NCBI RefSeq assembly: GCF_025566965.1
Contig: NZ_JAOQJL010000002.1
Span: 1-64,000 of the forward strand
DNA length: 64,000 nt
Direction: 5' to 3'
Source: Blautia_A ammoniilytica
GTDB taxonomy: Bacteria; Bacillota; Clostridia; Lachnospirales; Lachnospiraceae
The notes beneath the pieces are model-generated. The model saw only the letters and a list, made by a program, of their open reading frames with translations. It ran no database searches and was not told where the DNA came from. Below, piece by piece: positions 16,934-26,303 of the stretch (its first letter is position 1; each line of letters opens with the position of its first letter). The translations under genes were made by a program, and so were the position numbers.

Positions 16934-18625
16934 ATGCAGCTTACAGGTGCTGAGATCATTATAGAATGTCTTTTGGAACAGGGTGTGGACACTGTGTTCG
17001 GTTATCCGGGCGGAGCCATCCTGAATGTATATGACGCCTTGTACAAATATAGCCATAAGATCAGACACGTACTTACCTCCCATGAGCAGGGAGCGTCCCA
17101 TGCAGCAGATGGTTATGCCCGTGCTACCGGCAAGGTAGGTGTATGCCTGGCTACATCCGGACCAGGAGCTACCAATCTTGTGACAGGTATTGCAACTGCG
17201 CAGATGGATTCTGTGCCGGTGGTAGCCATTACATGCAACGTAGGGACAGCCCTCCTTGGAAAGGATTCTTTCCAGGAGGTGGATATAGCCGGGATTGTTA
17301 TGCCGGTAACAAAACACAGCTACATTGTCAAAGATGTGACAAAACTTGCGGATACCATCCGTAAAGCTTTTGTGATTGCAGGCAGCGGGCGTCCGGGACC
17401 TGTCCTTGTGGACGTTCCAAAGGATGTAACAGCAGCATCCTGCGAATATATCCAGCATAAGATTACAAAACCGGAACCAGTGACAGATACCATTCGTAAA
17501 GAGGATGTAGAGCAGGCCGTTCAGATGATCAGCCAGTCTAAGAAGCCATTTCTCTTTGTTGGCGGCGGTGCTGTGATCTCTGATGCATGGCAGGAAGTAA
17601 GAGAGCTTGCCCACAGGATCCAGGCACCTGTATGCGATAGTCTGATGGGAAAGGGTGCTTTTTCAGGCGAGGACGATCTTTACACAGGACCAGTTGGAAT
17701 GCATGGTACCAAAACATCCAATTATGCTATGTGTGAATGCGATCTTTTGATTGCTCTTGGCACAAGATTCAGTGATCGTGTAACCGGAAATACACAGACC
17801 TTTGCACCAAATGCAAAGATCCTTCAGATCGATATTGATGCAGCAGAGATCAACAAGAATGTTCAGGTGGATGCCTGTGTAACAGGAGACCTGAAAATGG
17901 TTCTTAAGCAGATCCTTGAAAAGCAGGAAAAAATGGATCATTCCCAGTGGGTGGCACATATCATGGAAATGAAAGAAAAGTATCCGCTGAATTATGATCA
18001 TACCCAGCTGACAGGCCCTTATGTGATTCAGAAGCTTTATGAGCTGACTGGTGGAGATGCAATTATTTCTACTGATGTTGGACAGCATCAGATGTGGGCA
18101 GCACAATATTTCAAATTTAAAGAGCCAAGGACATTCCTTACATCCGGAGGCCTTGGGACTATGGGCTATGGTCTTGGGGCAGCCATTGGTGCCCGTATGG
18201 GATGTCCGGATAAAACTGTTGTGAATATTGCGGGAGATGGATGCTTCCGCATGAATATGAATGAGATTGCCACAGCTGTACGGTGCAAAAAGCCACTGGT
18301 ACAGATTGTGTTAAATAACCATGTTCTTGGAATGGTGCGCCAGTGGCAGACACTGTTTTATGGACAAAGATATTCCCAGACTATTCTGGATGATGCGGTG
18401 GATTTCGTAAAGCTTTCAGAAGCAATGGGGGCAAAGGCAATCAGGGTTACCAGAACAGAAGAAGTGGAACCGGCACTTAAAGAAGCTCTTTCCAGCAAGG
18501 GAACAGTGGTTCTTGACTGCTGGATCGACCAGAATTTAAGTGTATATCCAATGGTTCCCGCAGGTGCAAGTCTGGATGATGTATTTGACGAGGAGGATAT
18601 GAAAGAAAATGAGCAGAGTATTTAA
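16934..18625 (+). CDS. ilvB: Acetolactate synthase, large (catalytic) subunit
   Basis: ThDP-dependent condensation of two pyruvates, or pyruvate plus 2-oxobutyrate. 563 residues. The ThDP-activating Glu is in LTSHEQGASHAADGYAR. The ThDP/Mg motif is GDGCFRMNMNEIATA followed by NNHVLGMVRQWQ, the anabolic (FAD-type) signature rather than catabolic AlsS. Start ATG after AGCAGGAGG. No ilvN regulatory subunit is adjacent, so feedback control must come from a distant gene or be absent. The 3' end overlaps serC by 17 bases, suggesting coupled translation. Confidence 0.95.
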   Translation: MQLTGAEIIIECLLEQGVDTVFGYPGGAILNVYDALYKYSHKIRHVLTSHEQGASHAADGYARATGKVGVCLATSGPGATNLVTGIATAQMDSVPVVAITCNVGTALLGKDSFQEVDIAGIVMPVTKHSYIVKDVTKLADTIRKAFVIAGSGRPGPVLVDVPKDVTAASCEYIQHKITKPEPVTDTIRKEDVEQAVQMISQSKKPFLFVGGGAVISDAWQEVRELAHRIQAPVCDSLMGKGAFSGEDDLYTGPVGMHGTKTSNYAMCECDLLIALGTRFSDRVTGNTQTFAPNAKILQIDIDAAEINKNVQVDACVTGDLKMVLKQILEKQEKMDHSQWVAHIMEMKEKYPLNYDHTQLTGPYVIQKLYELTGGDAIISTDVGQHQMWAAQYFKFKEPRTFLTSGGLGTMGYGLGAAIGARMGCPDKTVVNIAGDGCFRMNMNEIATAVRCKKPLVQIVLNNHVLGMVRQWQTLFYGQRYSQTILDDAVDFVKLSEAMGAKAIRVTRTEEVEPALKEALSSKGTVVLDCWIDQNLSVYPMVPAGASLDDVFDEEDMKENEQSI

Positions 18626-19691
18626 TTTTTCAGCTGGTCCGGCAGTTCTTCCGGAAGAGGTTCTGAAAGAAGTTGCTGATGAGATGTTAGACTATAATGG
18701 AACCGGCATGTCCGTTATGGAAATGAGTCACAGGAGTGCTGCCTTTCAGGAGATCATTGATACAGCAGAAAAAGACTTACGGGATTTGATGAATATTCCT
18801 GATAATTATAAGGTGCTGTTTCTTCAGGGAGGTGCTTCCCAGCAGTTTGCCATGATTCCTATGAACCTGATGAAAAACAAAGTAGCAGATTATATTGTTA
18901 CAGGACAGTGGGCTAAAAAAGCATATCAGGAAGCACAGAAATATGGAAAGGCCAATAAGATTGCATCTTCCGAGGATAAAACCTTTTCCTACATCCCGGA
19001 TTGCAGTGATCTTCCTATCAGCCCGGATGCAGATTATGTATATATTTGCGAAAACAATACCATCTATGGAACAAAATACAAAAAGCTTCCAAATACAAAA
19101 GGGAAAACACTGGTGGCAGATGTTTCCTCCTGCTTCTTGTCAGAGCCGGTAGATGTAAGCAAATACGGACTGATCTATGGTGGTGTACAGAAAAATATCG
19201 GACCTGCAGGCATGGTGATCGTGATCATCCGTGAGGATCTGATCTCAGAGGATGTACTTCCGGGAACACCTACCATGCTTACATACAAAACACATGCAGA
19301 CGCAGGCTCTTTATATAATACTCCTAATGCTTACTGCATTTATGTATGCGGAAAAGTATTCAAATGGTTGAAATCCATGGGCGGACTTGAGGAAATGAAG
19401 AGACGTAACGAGGAAAAAGCAAAGATCCTTTATGACTTCCTTGACAGCAGTTCTCTGTTTAAAGGCACAGTTGTGCCAGAGGACCGTTCCCTTATGAATG
19501 TTCCTTTTGTTACCGGAGATAAGGAAATGGATGCAAAATTTGTAAAAGAGGCTACAGCCGCAGGCCTGGTAAACTTAAAAGGCCACAGAACCGTAGGCGG
19601 TATGCGTGCCAGCATTTATAATGCAATGCCTAAGGCTGGGGTAGAGGCTCTGGTTGCGTTCATGAAGAAGTTTGAGGAGGAAAATAAATAA
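18609..19691 (+). CDS. serC: Phosphoserine aminotransferase
   Basis: PLP enzyme converting 3-phosphohydroxypyruvate to phosphoserine with glutamate. 360 residues, starting MSRVFNFSAGPAVLPEEVL, the family hallmark. The PLP-linked lysine lies in YGGVQKNIGPAGM. The gene starts inside the end of ilvB and its stop shares bases with the ATG of serA (TAATG), so serC-serA are translationally coupled. serB is absent from this run. Confidence 0.97.
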   Translation: MSRVFNFSAGPAVLPEEVLKEVADEMLDYNGTGMSVMEMSHRSAAFQEIIDTAEKDLRDLMNIPDNYKVLFLQGGASQQFAMIPMNLMKNKVADYIVTGQWAKKAYQEAQKYGKANKIASSEDKTFSYIPDCSDLPISPDADYVYICENNTIYGTKYKKLPNTKGKTLVADVSSCFLSEPVDVSKYGLIYGGVQKNIGPAGMVIVIIREDLISEDVLPGTPTMLTYKTHADAGSLYNTPNAYCIYVCGKVFKWLKSMGGLEEMKRRNEEKAKILYDFLDSSSLFKGTVVPEDRSLMNVPFVTGDKEMDAKFVKEATAAGLVNLKGHRTVGGMRASIYNAMPKAGVEALVAFMKKFEEENK

Positions 19692-20854
19692 TGTATCAGT
19701 TTCATTGTTTGAATCCGATTGCCAGTAAAGGTCTGGATATTTTTGATGAGAATTACCGTAAATCCGATACAATGGAGGACTGCAATGCAATTCTGGTCCG
19801 CAGTGCCAAAATGCATGATATGCAGCTTCCTTCCACAGTTTCCGTGATCGCAAGAGCCGGAGCCGGAGTTAATAATATCCCGGTAAAGGAATGTGCAGAA
19901 AAAGGAATCGTTGTTTTCAATACACCAGGCGCCAATGCAAACGGTGTAAAAGAACTGGTTCTGGCAGGTATGCTGCTTGCATCCCGTGACATTGTAGGCG
20001 GTATTGAGTGGGTTCAGAAGGAAAAAGATAAAGAAGATATTGATAAGCTGGCTGAGAAGCAGAAAAAACAGTTTGCAGGCTGTGAGATCATGGGCAAAAA
20101 GCTGGGTATCATAGGACTTGGAGCGATTGGCAGCATGGTTGCAAATGCAGCCACAGGTCTTGGCATGGAGGTTTATGGATATGATCCTTATCTGTCTATT
20201 GATGCAGCTTGGAATCTGTCCAGAACCATTCATCACAGCAAAACACTGGATGAGATCTACAGCCAGTGTGATTATATTACCATTCATGTTCCACTTCTGG
20301 ATGCAACTACCAGAATGATCAACCAGGAAGCACTTGCAAAGATGAAAGACGGAGTTGTAATCCTGAACTTTGCAAGAGACCTGTTAGTAGATGAGGATGC
20401 ACTGATCGCAGCTCTTGACAGTGGAAAAGTAAAGAAATATGTGACAGACTTTGCAAATCATACAGTAGCAGGCCACGAAGGCATCCTGGTTACTCCTCAC
20501 CTGGGAGCTTCCACAGAGGAGTCCGAGGAGAACTGTGCAGTGATGGCAGTGAAGGAAGTGCGTGATTTCCTTGAAAACGGAAACATCAAAAACTCTGTGA
20601 ACTTCCCCAATTGTGATATGGGCACCTGTGTGGCAGTTGGCAGAATTGCGATTACCCATAAAAATATCCCAAATATGATCAGTCAGGTAACTAAGATCCT
20701 TGGAAGTGAAGGATTGAATATTGCAGATATGACCAATAAGAGCAAAGGTGAGTATGCATACACTCTCATCGATCTGGAAAGTGCAGCTTCCCAGGAATCA
20801 CTGGAAGCACTGGAAAGTATTGAAGGTGTTTCAAAAGTAAGGGTTGTAAAATAA
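19691..20854 (+). CDS. serA: Phosphoglycerate dehydrogenase
   Basis: First step of serine synthesis, NAD-dependent oxidation of 3-phosphoglycerate. 387 residues: the substrate domain begins MYQFHCLNPIASKGL, the Rossmann loop is GIIGLGAIGSMVANAA, the catalytic Arg is in LNFARDLLVDED and the catalytic His is in LVTPHLGASTEE. A C-terminal ACT domain (about 315-387) is the likely serine sensor. This is the short form with ACT, without the extra intervening domain of long SerA. It overlaps serC by one base. Confidence 0.95.
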   Translation: MYQFHCLNPIASKGLDIFDENYRKSDTMEDCNAILVRSAKMHDMQLPSTVSVIARAGAGVNNIPVKECAEKGIVVFNTPGANANGVKELVLAGMLLASRDIVGGIEWVQKEKDKEDIDKLAEKQKKQFAGCEIMGKKLGIIGLGAIGSMVANAATGLGMEVYGYDPYLSIDAAWNLSRTIHHSKTLDEIYSQCDYITIHVPLLDATTRMINQEALAKMKDGVVILNFARDLLVDEDALIAALDSGKVKKYVTDFANHTVAGHEGILVTPHLGASTEESEENCAVMAVKEVRDFLENGNIKNSVNFPNCDMGTCVAVGRIAITHKNIPNMISQVTKILGSEGLNIADMTNKSKGEYAYTLIDLESAASQESLEALESIEGVSKVRVVK

Positions 20855-20857
20855 TCC

Positions 20858-21991
20858 ATGAATACAAAAGAATGCAGATCCCGGATAGTAGATGAATTTA
20901 TTGAACTCACTCAGATTGATGCAGTCAGCTACCGGGAAAGAAAAATCGCAGATGTACTGAAAGAAAAGCTGCTGCAGCTTGGGTTTGAAGTACAGGAGGA
21001 TCAGGCCGGTACTGCTTATGGAAGCAGTACCGGGAATTTATATGGATTTTTAAAGGGGAGTCTGCCTGGTGGGGCGATTCTCTTTTGTGCGCACATGGAT
21101 ACTGTGGAACCAGGACTTGGAAAGCATGCTGTATTTCATGAGAATGGCAAGATCACTTCTTCCGGAGACACCATTCTGGGGGCAGATGATGTATGCGGAC
21201 TTGTGGAGATCCTGGAAGCTGTGCGGATCCTTAAGGAAAAACAGATTCCTCACAGGGATATAGAGGTGGTTTTTCCTATTGCTGAAGAGGTATTCATTAA
21301 GGGAACCGATCAGCTTGATTTTACAAAGTTAAGGGCAAAAGAGGCTTATGTGCTGGATTTAAGTGGTGCCCCTGGATCAGCAGCCCTGCGTGCCCCTTCC
21401 CTTATTTCTTTTTCTGTTACAGTAAAGGGAAAAGCAGCACATGCAGGTTTTAATCCAGAAAAAGGAATACATGCCATTCAGATCATGAGCCAGGTGATCG
21501 CTGGTCTTCCTATGGGACATGTTGGAGATGATACCACTTTTAACATTGGTACAGTAGCAGGTGGAAAGCTTGTGAATATTGTGCCTGAGGAATGTACCTG
21601 TAAAGGGGAGATCCGCAGTTACAGCCATCAAAAAGCCTTGGAATTGTTGGAAAAGATAAGGGCTTCCTTTGAAAAAGCAGTCAGGGAAAAGGGAGGAAGC
21701 TTTTCTATGGAGCATGAAGTAAACCTTCATGCTTATGAAACTGACAGAGAAGCGCCGGTTGTGAAACGGTTTGAAAGAGCCTGCGAAAGGCTGTCTCTGC
21801 CGTGCACATTGACCGAAACCTTTGGCGGCAGCGACAATAATAATTTTGCTTTACACGGAATTTCGGGGATTGTGATTTCCTGTGGCATGTACCAGTGTCA
21901 TTCCACTTTGGAATATACGTATGAGAAAGATCTTAAGACGGGTGCTGCACTGGTAGCTGCCCTTGTGTCAGAAAGGGAAACAGAGTTATGA
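20858..21991 (+). CDS. M20-family metallopeptidase (PepT-like)
   Basis: A dinuclear zinc aminopeptidase of the M20 family, closest in pattern to tripeptidase T-type proteins. 377 residues. The metal His is in FCAHMDTVEPG, the bridging Asp is in ILGADDVCGLVE, the catalytic Glu pair is in AEEVFIKGT, and a late His is in YQCHSTLEY. The dimerisation lid lies between (VKGKAAHAGFNPEKG). It starts three bases after serA and its stop overlaps the next gene by four bases, so it belongs to the same transcript. A peptidase at the end of a Ser/branched-chain operon would supply amino acids from peptides; that link is inference. Confidence 0.85.
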   Translation: MNTKECRSRIVDEFIELTQIDAVSYRERKIADVLKEKLLQLGFEVQEDQAGTAYGSSTGNLYGFLKGSLPGGAILFCAHMDTVEPGLGKHAVFHENGKITSSGDTILGADDVCGLVEILEAVRILKEKQIPHRDIEVVFPIAEEVFIKGTDQLDFTKLRAKEAYVLDLSGAPGSAALRAPSLISFSVTVKGKAAHAGFNPEKGIHAIQIMSQVIAGLPMGHVGDDTTFNIGTVAGGKLVNIVPEECTCKGEIRSYSHQKALELLEKIRASFEKAVREKGGSFSMEHEVNLHAYETDREAPVVKRFERACERLSLPCTLTETFGGSDNNNFALHGISGIVISCGMYQCHSTLEYTYEKDLKTGAALVAALVSERETEL

Positions 21992-22611
21992 AAACACCTC
22001 TTCGTTATCAAATGACTGAATATGATTGCGGGCCAACCACAATGATGAATGCCATCAGCTGTCTTTTTGACAGAGAGGATATTCCGCCGGAAATCGCAAG
22101 AAATATTATGCTGTATTGTCTGGATTGTTATGGAGAAGGAGGTGAACCTGGGAAAAGCGGTACCTCTAGGATGGCTATGCTTTTTTTAAGCAATTGGATC
22201 TGCCAGTTCGGACGGATCGGGAATCTTTCCATCCGTACCAGATACCTTTCCGGCAGCTGTGTTTATATCGGACCGGAGAGCAGGATCAATGATGCCCTTC
22301 ACAGAGGAGGGGTAGTAGTATTGCGTTTGTTTTATGAAGTGGAGCATTACGTACTTCTTACAGGAGAAAAAGACGGTCTGATCTATATGTTTGATCCTTA
22401 TTATGAGGATGAAAATACATATGAAGAGGATGATATCCTGATGGTGGATGATCATCCCTGTGAATATAACCGTTTGGTACCAGCAAAGTACTTTAATTGT
22501 CAGGGATGTTCTACCTATGCACTGGGTCCGAAAGCTGACAGGGAGGCAGTTCTTCTTTTTAATTCAGAAACAGAGCTTACACCTGAAAAAACCATTGAAT
22601 ATTTTATTTGA
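21988..22611 (+). CDS. Peptidase C39-like family protein
   Basis: 207 residues with a papain-like fold pattern: the putative nucleophile Cys is in YDCGPTTMMNA, the His is in VEHYVLLTGE and the partner Asp is in YMFDPYYE, the usual C39 order. No signal peptide or membrane segment, so it acts in the cytoplasm and is not a bacteriocin exporter. Translation is coupled to the M20 peptidase (ATGA overlap). Related proteins in clostridia are of unknown function; a peptide-bond or isopeptide hydrolase is plausible. It is the last gene before the strong terminator at 22639. Confidence 0.75.
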   Translation: MKTPLRYQMTEYDCGPTTMMNAISCLFDREDIPPEIARNIMLYCLDCYGEGGEPGKSGTSRMAMLFLSNWICQFGRIGNLSIRTRYLSGSCVYIGPESRINDALHRGGVVVLRLFYEVEHYVLLTGEKDGLIYMFDPYYEDENTYEEDDILMVDDHPCEYNRLVPAKYFNCQGCSTYALGPKADREAVLLFNSETELTPEKTIEYFI

Positions 22612-22638
22612 TGAATATCAGGACAGGATTTAAAATAA

Positions 22639-22678
22639 GGGCGTGTGAAAATGAGATACCATTTTCACGCGCCCTTTT
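22639..22678. terminator. Strong terminator, part of a longer repeat
   Basis: A 15-bp stem GGGCGTGTGAAAATG (22639-22653) and its complement (22660-22674) with one G-T pair, loop of six, then TTTT. The bases after it resemble the intergenic repeats near 46121 and 50326. Confidence 0.85.
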
Positions 22679-22704
22679 GACGGCTATAATTGGAATTTAA
22701 AAGC

Positions 22705-23679
22705 TTAACGGCCTGATGAAGCAATAAATTCCAGCACTTCTTCACGGCTGGGCATCACTCTTAAAGCTCCTTTTTTGGTGGTAATGAGAGATGCTGCTCC
22801 GTTGGCAAAGGTAAGCATTTCCGTAAGATTCTCTTCTGTAAGGTCTGTAAGTCCATGATCCAGCACGTAATTCAGCATACTTGCACAGAAAGTATCTCCG
22901 GCACCTGTAGTCTCAATGGTGTTCTCCTGAAGGAAAGGAGCCACTTCTACACGAAGGTCTTTGTAATAAACACGGCTGCCTTCCTTGCCAAGGGTGATAC
23001 ATACAAGAGGAATATTGTATTTCTCACGGATCAGGGCTGCACCTTTGTCATAATCGGTAGTGCCAAAAAGAAATTCAACTTCATTATCAGAAATCTTCAG
23101 CACATCGCACTTGGTCAGACCATACTCGATCTCACGCTTTGCATCATCCAGGGATTTCCACAGAGGTGGACGCAGGTTAGGGTCAAAAGAAATGATACAG
23201 CCAGCTTTTTTTGCAAGATCGATGGCATATCGTGTGGCTTCCCTTACACCTTCATGAGTGGAGGAAAGGGTGCCAAAATGAAAAATACGGGAGTTTGCGA
23301 TCAGATCACTGGAAATCTCCTCTTTTTTCAACATCATGTCTGCACCTGGATTACGGTAAAAAGAGAAATCCCTGTCTCCATCCGGATAGGTGTGAACAAA
23401 TGCCAGTGTGGTATGTACTTCTTCATCGGTTATAAGATTATCAGTATTAATGCCAACTTCTTCCACGGCCTTGCGAAGCTGGTCACCAAACATGTCTTTT
23501 CCTACTTTTCCAATGAAGGCTGTTTTCTTGCCAAGGCGTTCCAGCATGGCAAGTACATTACAGGGAGCACCACCTGGGTTGGCTTCCAGAAGAGGATTCC
23601 CCTGGGGGCTGATGCCGTTTTCTGTGAAATCGATCAGCAGCTCTCCTAAAGATGTTACATCATAAAGTCTGTTTTCCAT
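22705..23679 (-). CDS. PfkB-family fructokinase
   Basis: ATP-dependent sugar kinase of the ribokinase/PfkB fold, most like fructokinases. 324 residues from MENRLYDVTSLGELLIDF. The N-terminal glycine signature is NPGGAPCNVLAMLERLG, and the anion-hole and catalytic Asp motif is TTGAGDTFCASML. The start is the ATG at 23679, preceded by AGGAGG; the longer in-frame start at 23718 lacks this. The gene is divergent from the branching-enzyme homologue across a 273-base spacer with an inverted repeat, which suggests shared carbohydrate control. Confidence 0.88.
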   Translation of the reverse strand: MENRLYDVTSLGELLIDFTENGISPQGNPLLEANPGGAPCNVLAMLERLGKKTAFIGKVGKDMFGDQLRKAVEEVGINTDNLITDEEVHTTLAFVHTYPDGDRDFSFYRNPGADMMLKKEEISSDLIANSRIFHFGTLSSTHEGVREATRYAIDLAKKAGCIISFDPNLRPPLWKSLDDAKREIEYGLTKCDVLKISDNEVEFLFGTTDYDKGAALIREKYNIPLVCITLGKEGSRVYYKDLRVEVAPFLQENTIETTGAGDTFCASMLNYVLDHGLTDLTEENLTEMLTFANGAASLITTKKGALRVMPSREEVLEFIASSGR

Positions 23680-23731
23680 AAAGGACCTCCTAAGTTCAAA
23701 ATAGTCAGTTTCAGCCATTTGGGAAACTGTA

Positions 23732-23777
23732 GTAACTGCTCAATAGAAAGTATCCCACAAGGGTACTGAACAGTTAC
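23732..23777. promoter_or_regulatory. Inverted repeat in the divergent kinase/branching-enzyme spacer
   Basis: GTAACTG (23732-23738) and CAGTTAC (23771-23777) flank a smaller GTAtCCC/GGGTAC repeat (23750-23766). No T run follows, so an operator or leader structure is more likely than a terminator. Confidence 0.4.
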
Positions 23778-23952
23778 AAGCTGTAAACAGTGTATCCCAG
23801 AGGTGTTTTTTTGTCAAATAAATTCCTTCTTTTTTCTTCCTTTATTTTTAGTGATAAAGATGGTAAAATTATGTACAGAAACAGATTTTCGTGCAGGGAG
23901 ATATCCCTGTAGAATAATACACAGAAAAGAATACAGCGAAGGAGCGAAAAAT

Positions 23953-26184
23953 ATGAACGAGAAAGCATATAGTTATATGGACTGGCCCAGGATCGAGGCG
24001 ATTGTATATGCAGAGGAGGCATCCCCAAAGGATGTGATGAGTCCAAGACTTACACCGGATGGAATACTTATCCAGGGCTTTTTCCCGGGGGCAGAGGAAG
24101 CCGCCGTTCTTGTTGGAAATAAAGAATATCCTATGGAACAAGAGGATGAGGCAGGATATTTTGCTGCAATGATCCTAGGACGGAAGATCCCTGCTTATCA
24201 GTTCCGTGTAAAGACAGAGGGAAAAACAGAAGTTTTCTATGATGCGTATGCTTTTCCAGGAATGCTTACAGAAGAGGACGAAAAGGCTTTTGTAGCAGGC
24301 GTATATTACAATGCTTATGAGAAATTAGGAGCGCATTCGGTGATAAAGGATGGCATAGAGGGCACCAGCTTTGCGGTATGGGCACCTAATGCTGTGCGTG
24401 TCAGCGTAGTAGGAGATTTTAATCACTGGGATGGCCGCAGGCTTCCTATGCACAGGATGCCCATGTCTGGTATTTTTGAATTGTTTGTTCCAGGAGTTCA
24501 GCCAGGAGATATCTATAAATATGAGATTCTGGTAAAGGGTAAAGGGACACATTTGAAGGCAGATCCATATGCCAACAGGGCAGAACAGCCAAGAGCCTGC
24601 GGATCAGTGGTAGCAAAAGTAGATGATTTTGTATGGAATGATCAGGCATGGATGGCAGACAGAAAGAAATATGCAGATCGTGATCAGCCGGTTTCTATTT
24701 ATGAGACAAGCCTGACCAAATGGAAAACAGCTGGAGAGCTGGTGGATTTTGTATCAGATCTTGGCTATACCCATGTAGAACTTCATCCGGTTATGGAATA
24801 TATGGAGGATCAGACAGACGGGTATTCAACCTCTTCCTATTTTGCACCTACTTCCAGGTTTGGCACTCCTGAGGATTTCCAGAAGCTGGTGGATGCTTTG
24901 CATCAGAAAGGCATTGGTGTGATCCTGGACTGGACTCCTGCCCAGTTCCCCAGATATGAGGGCGGACTGGAGAATTTTGATGGCACACCTCTTTACGAAT
25001 TAAAGGATCCTGCTGCAGCAGTCCATCCTATATGGGGCACGCTGCTTTACAATTACGAAAGCCCTATGGTGAAGGATTTCCTGATCTCCAATGCATGCTT
25101 CTGGATGGAAGTTTATCATGTGGATGGGCTTCGCCTGGACGATGTGGACGCTATGCTGTATCTGGATTTTGGCCGGAAGGCAGGAGAGTGGCAGCCGAAT
25201 ATGTATGGTTCTAATGAGAACCTGGCTGCAATTGAGTTTCTGAAGCATCTGAATTCTATTACAAGAAAGAGAAATCCGGGTGTGCTGCTTATTGCCCAGG
25301 AGGACGGATTATGGCCTGAGCTGACGGACAGTGTGGAGAATGACCATCTTGGATTTGATTATAAATGGAGCGGTGGATGGACAAGGGATTTCCTGTATTA
25401 TCTGGCTGTACCGCCGGTAGGCAGGAAGAACTGTCATGATCAGCTGACCCTTTCCAGTGTTTATGCATATTCTGAGCATTATATCCTTACTCTTGGCCTG
25501 CGGGATGTGGGAGATCTGGAGGACTTTAAGAACCGTTTGCCAGGGTCTGACCAGGAGAAGGAAGCACAGGTCCGAGAGGCATATGCTTACATGATGCTTC
25601 ATCCGGGATGCAAGATGAATGCTCCGGATCCGGATATGTCATCTGCACTTCAGGCATGCGTCAGGGATCTGAATCAGGTTTATACACAGCATCCTGCTCT
25701 GTATCGTATGGACAATGATTATGATGGATTTGAGTGGATCCAGCTGATGAAATATGATGAGAATGTGATCACCTTTATTCGCAAAACTGACAAGCCGGAG
25801 GAAACATTGCTGGCTGTATGCAATTTTGCAGGAATCCCATATAAGGATTATCAGACAGGTGTTCCCTTTGCCGGAAAATATAAAGAGATCTTTAACAGTG
25901 ATGACAAGAAATACGGTGGAGAGGGCAAAACAAATCCTAGGATGAAACGTGCCAAAAAAGAGGAATGTGATGAAAGGGATTATTCTATCAAGCTTACCCT
26001 TCCAGCCCTTGGTGTAGTGATCATGACCTGCACGCCTGAAGAAGAAAAGAAGCCTGTGAAAGCAACTCAAGCAAAGAAGGCAGCTGTAAAGAAAACTGCG
26101 GTAAAGAAAACTGCGGTAAAGAAAACTGCAACAAAGACTACGGCTGCAAAGAAGACAACAGCAATAAAGAAAAAATTATCATAA
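23953..26184 (+). CDS. GH13 glycogen branching enzyme homologue with altered catalytic residues and Lys-rich tail
   Basis: 743 residues. The N-terminal CBM48-type domain includes SFAVWAPNAVRVSVVGDFNHW, split by about 20 residues from the start of the barrel. The barrel aligns with GlgB (YTHVELHPVMEYMED, GVILDWTPAQFPRYEGG, LGFDYKWSGGWTRD). The nucleophile Asp is kept (D396 in GLRLDDVDAML). By my alignment the acid/base Glu is Gln449 (LLIAQEDG), the third carboxylate is Arg517 (LTLGLRDVGD where GlgB has SHDE), and the region I His is Gln331. The last 40 residues are Lys/Ala/Thr repeats (AVKKT units). Likely non-catalytic: a glycogen-binding or scaffold role is inference. ATG at 23953 follows GAAGGAG. 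Confidence 0.8.
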   Translation: MNEKAYSYMDWPRIEAIVYAEEASPKDVMSPRLTPDGILIQGFFPGAEEAAVLVGNKEYPMEQEDEAGYFAAMILGRKIPAYQFRVKTEGKTEVFYDAYAFPGMLTEEDEKAFVAGVYYNAYEKLGAHSVIKDGIEGTSFAVWAPNAVRVSVVGDFNHWDGRRLPMHRMPMSGIFELFVPGVQPGDIYKYEILVKGKGTHLKADPYANRAEQPRACGSVVAKVDDFVWNDQAWMADRKKYADRDQPVSIYETSLTKWKTAGELVDFVSDLGYTHVELHPVMEYMEDQTDGYSTSSYFAPTSRFGTPEDFQKLVDALHQKGIGVILDWTPAQFPRYEGGLENFDGTPLYELKDPAAAVHPIWGTLLYNYESPMVKDFLISNACFWMEVYHVDGLRLDDVDAMLYLDFGRKAGEWQPNMYGSNENLAAIEFLKHLNSITRKRNPGVLLIAQEDGLWPELTDSVENDHLGFDYKWSGGWTRDFLYYLAVPPVGRKNCHDQLTLSSVYAYSEHYILTLGLRDVGDLEDFKNRLPGSDQEKEAQVREAYAYMMLHPGCKMNAPDPDMSSALQACVRDLNQVYTQHPALYRMDNDYDGFEWIQLMKYDENVITFIRKTDKPEETLLAVCNFAGIPYKDYQTGVPFAGKYKEIFNSDDKKYGGEGKTNPRMKRAKKEECDERDYSIKLTLPALGVVIMTCTPEEEKKPVKATQAKKAAVKKTAVKKTAVKKTATKTTAAKKTTAIKKKLS
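26083..26127 (+). repeat. 15-bp tandem repeat encoding AVKKT units
   Basis: Three consecutive 15-bp units of the form GCNGTAAAGAAAACT at 26083-26097, 26098-26112 and 26113-26127, giving the Ala-Val-Lys-Lys-Thr repeats of the tail. Copy number is likely to vary between strains by slippage. Confidence 0.8.
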
Positions 26185-26207
26185 GGGATTTATAAGTTAA
26201 AATACAG

Positions 26208-26252
26208 AAGGCATTACAGTTACAGGTTTTGTAATTGTAATGCCTTTTTTTC
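26208..26252 (+). terminator. Terminator after the branching-enzyme homologue
   Basis: AAGGCATTACAGTTAC pairs with GTAATTGTAATGCCTT, followed by seven T. Confidence 0.85.
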
Positions 26253-26303
26253 TGATGCTGTTTTACGATAGCCGGAAGCTATAATGTGAATATATATTTT
26301 TAA

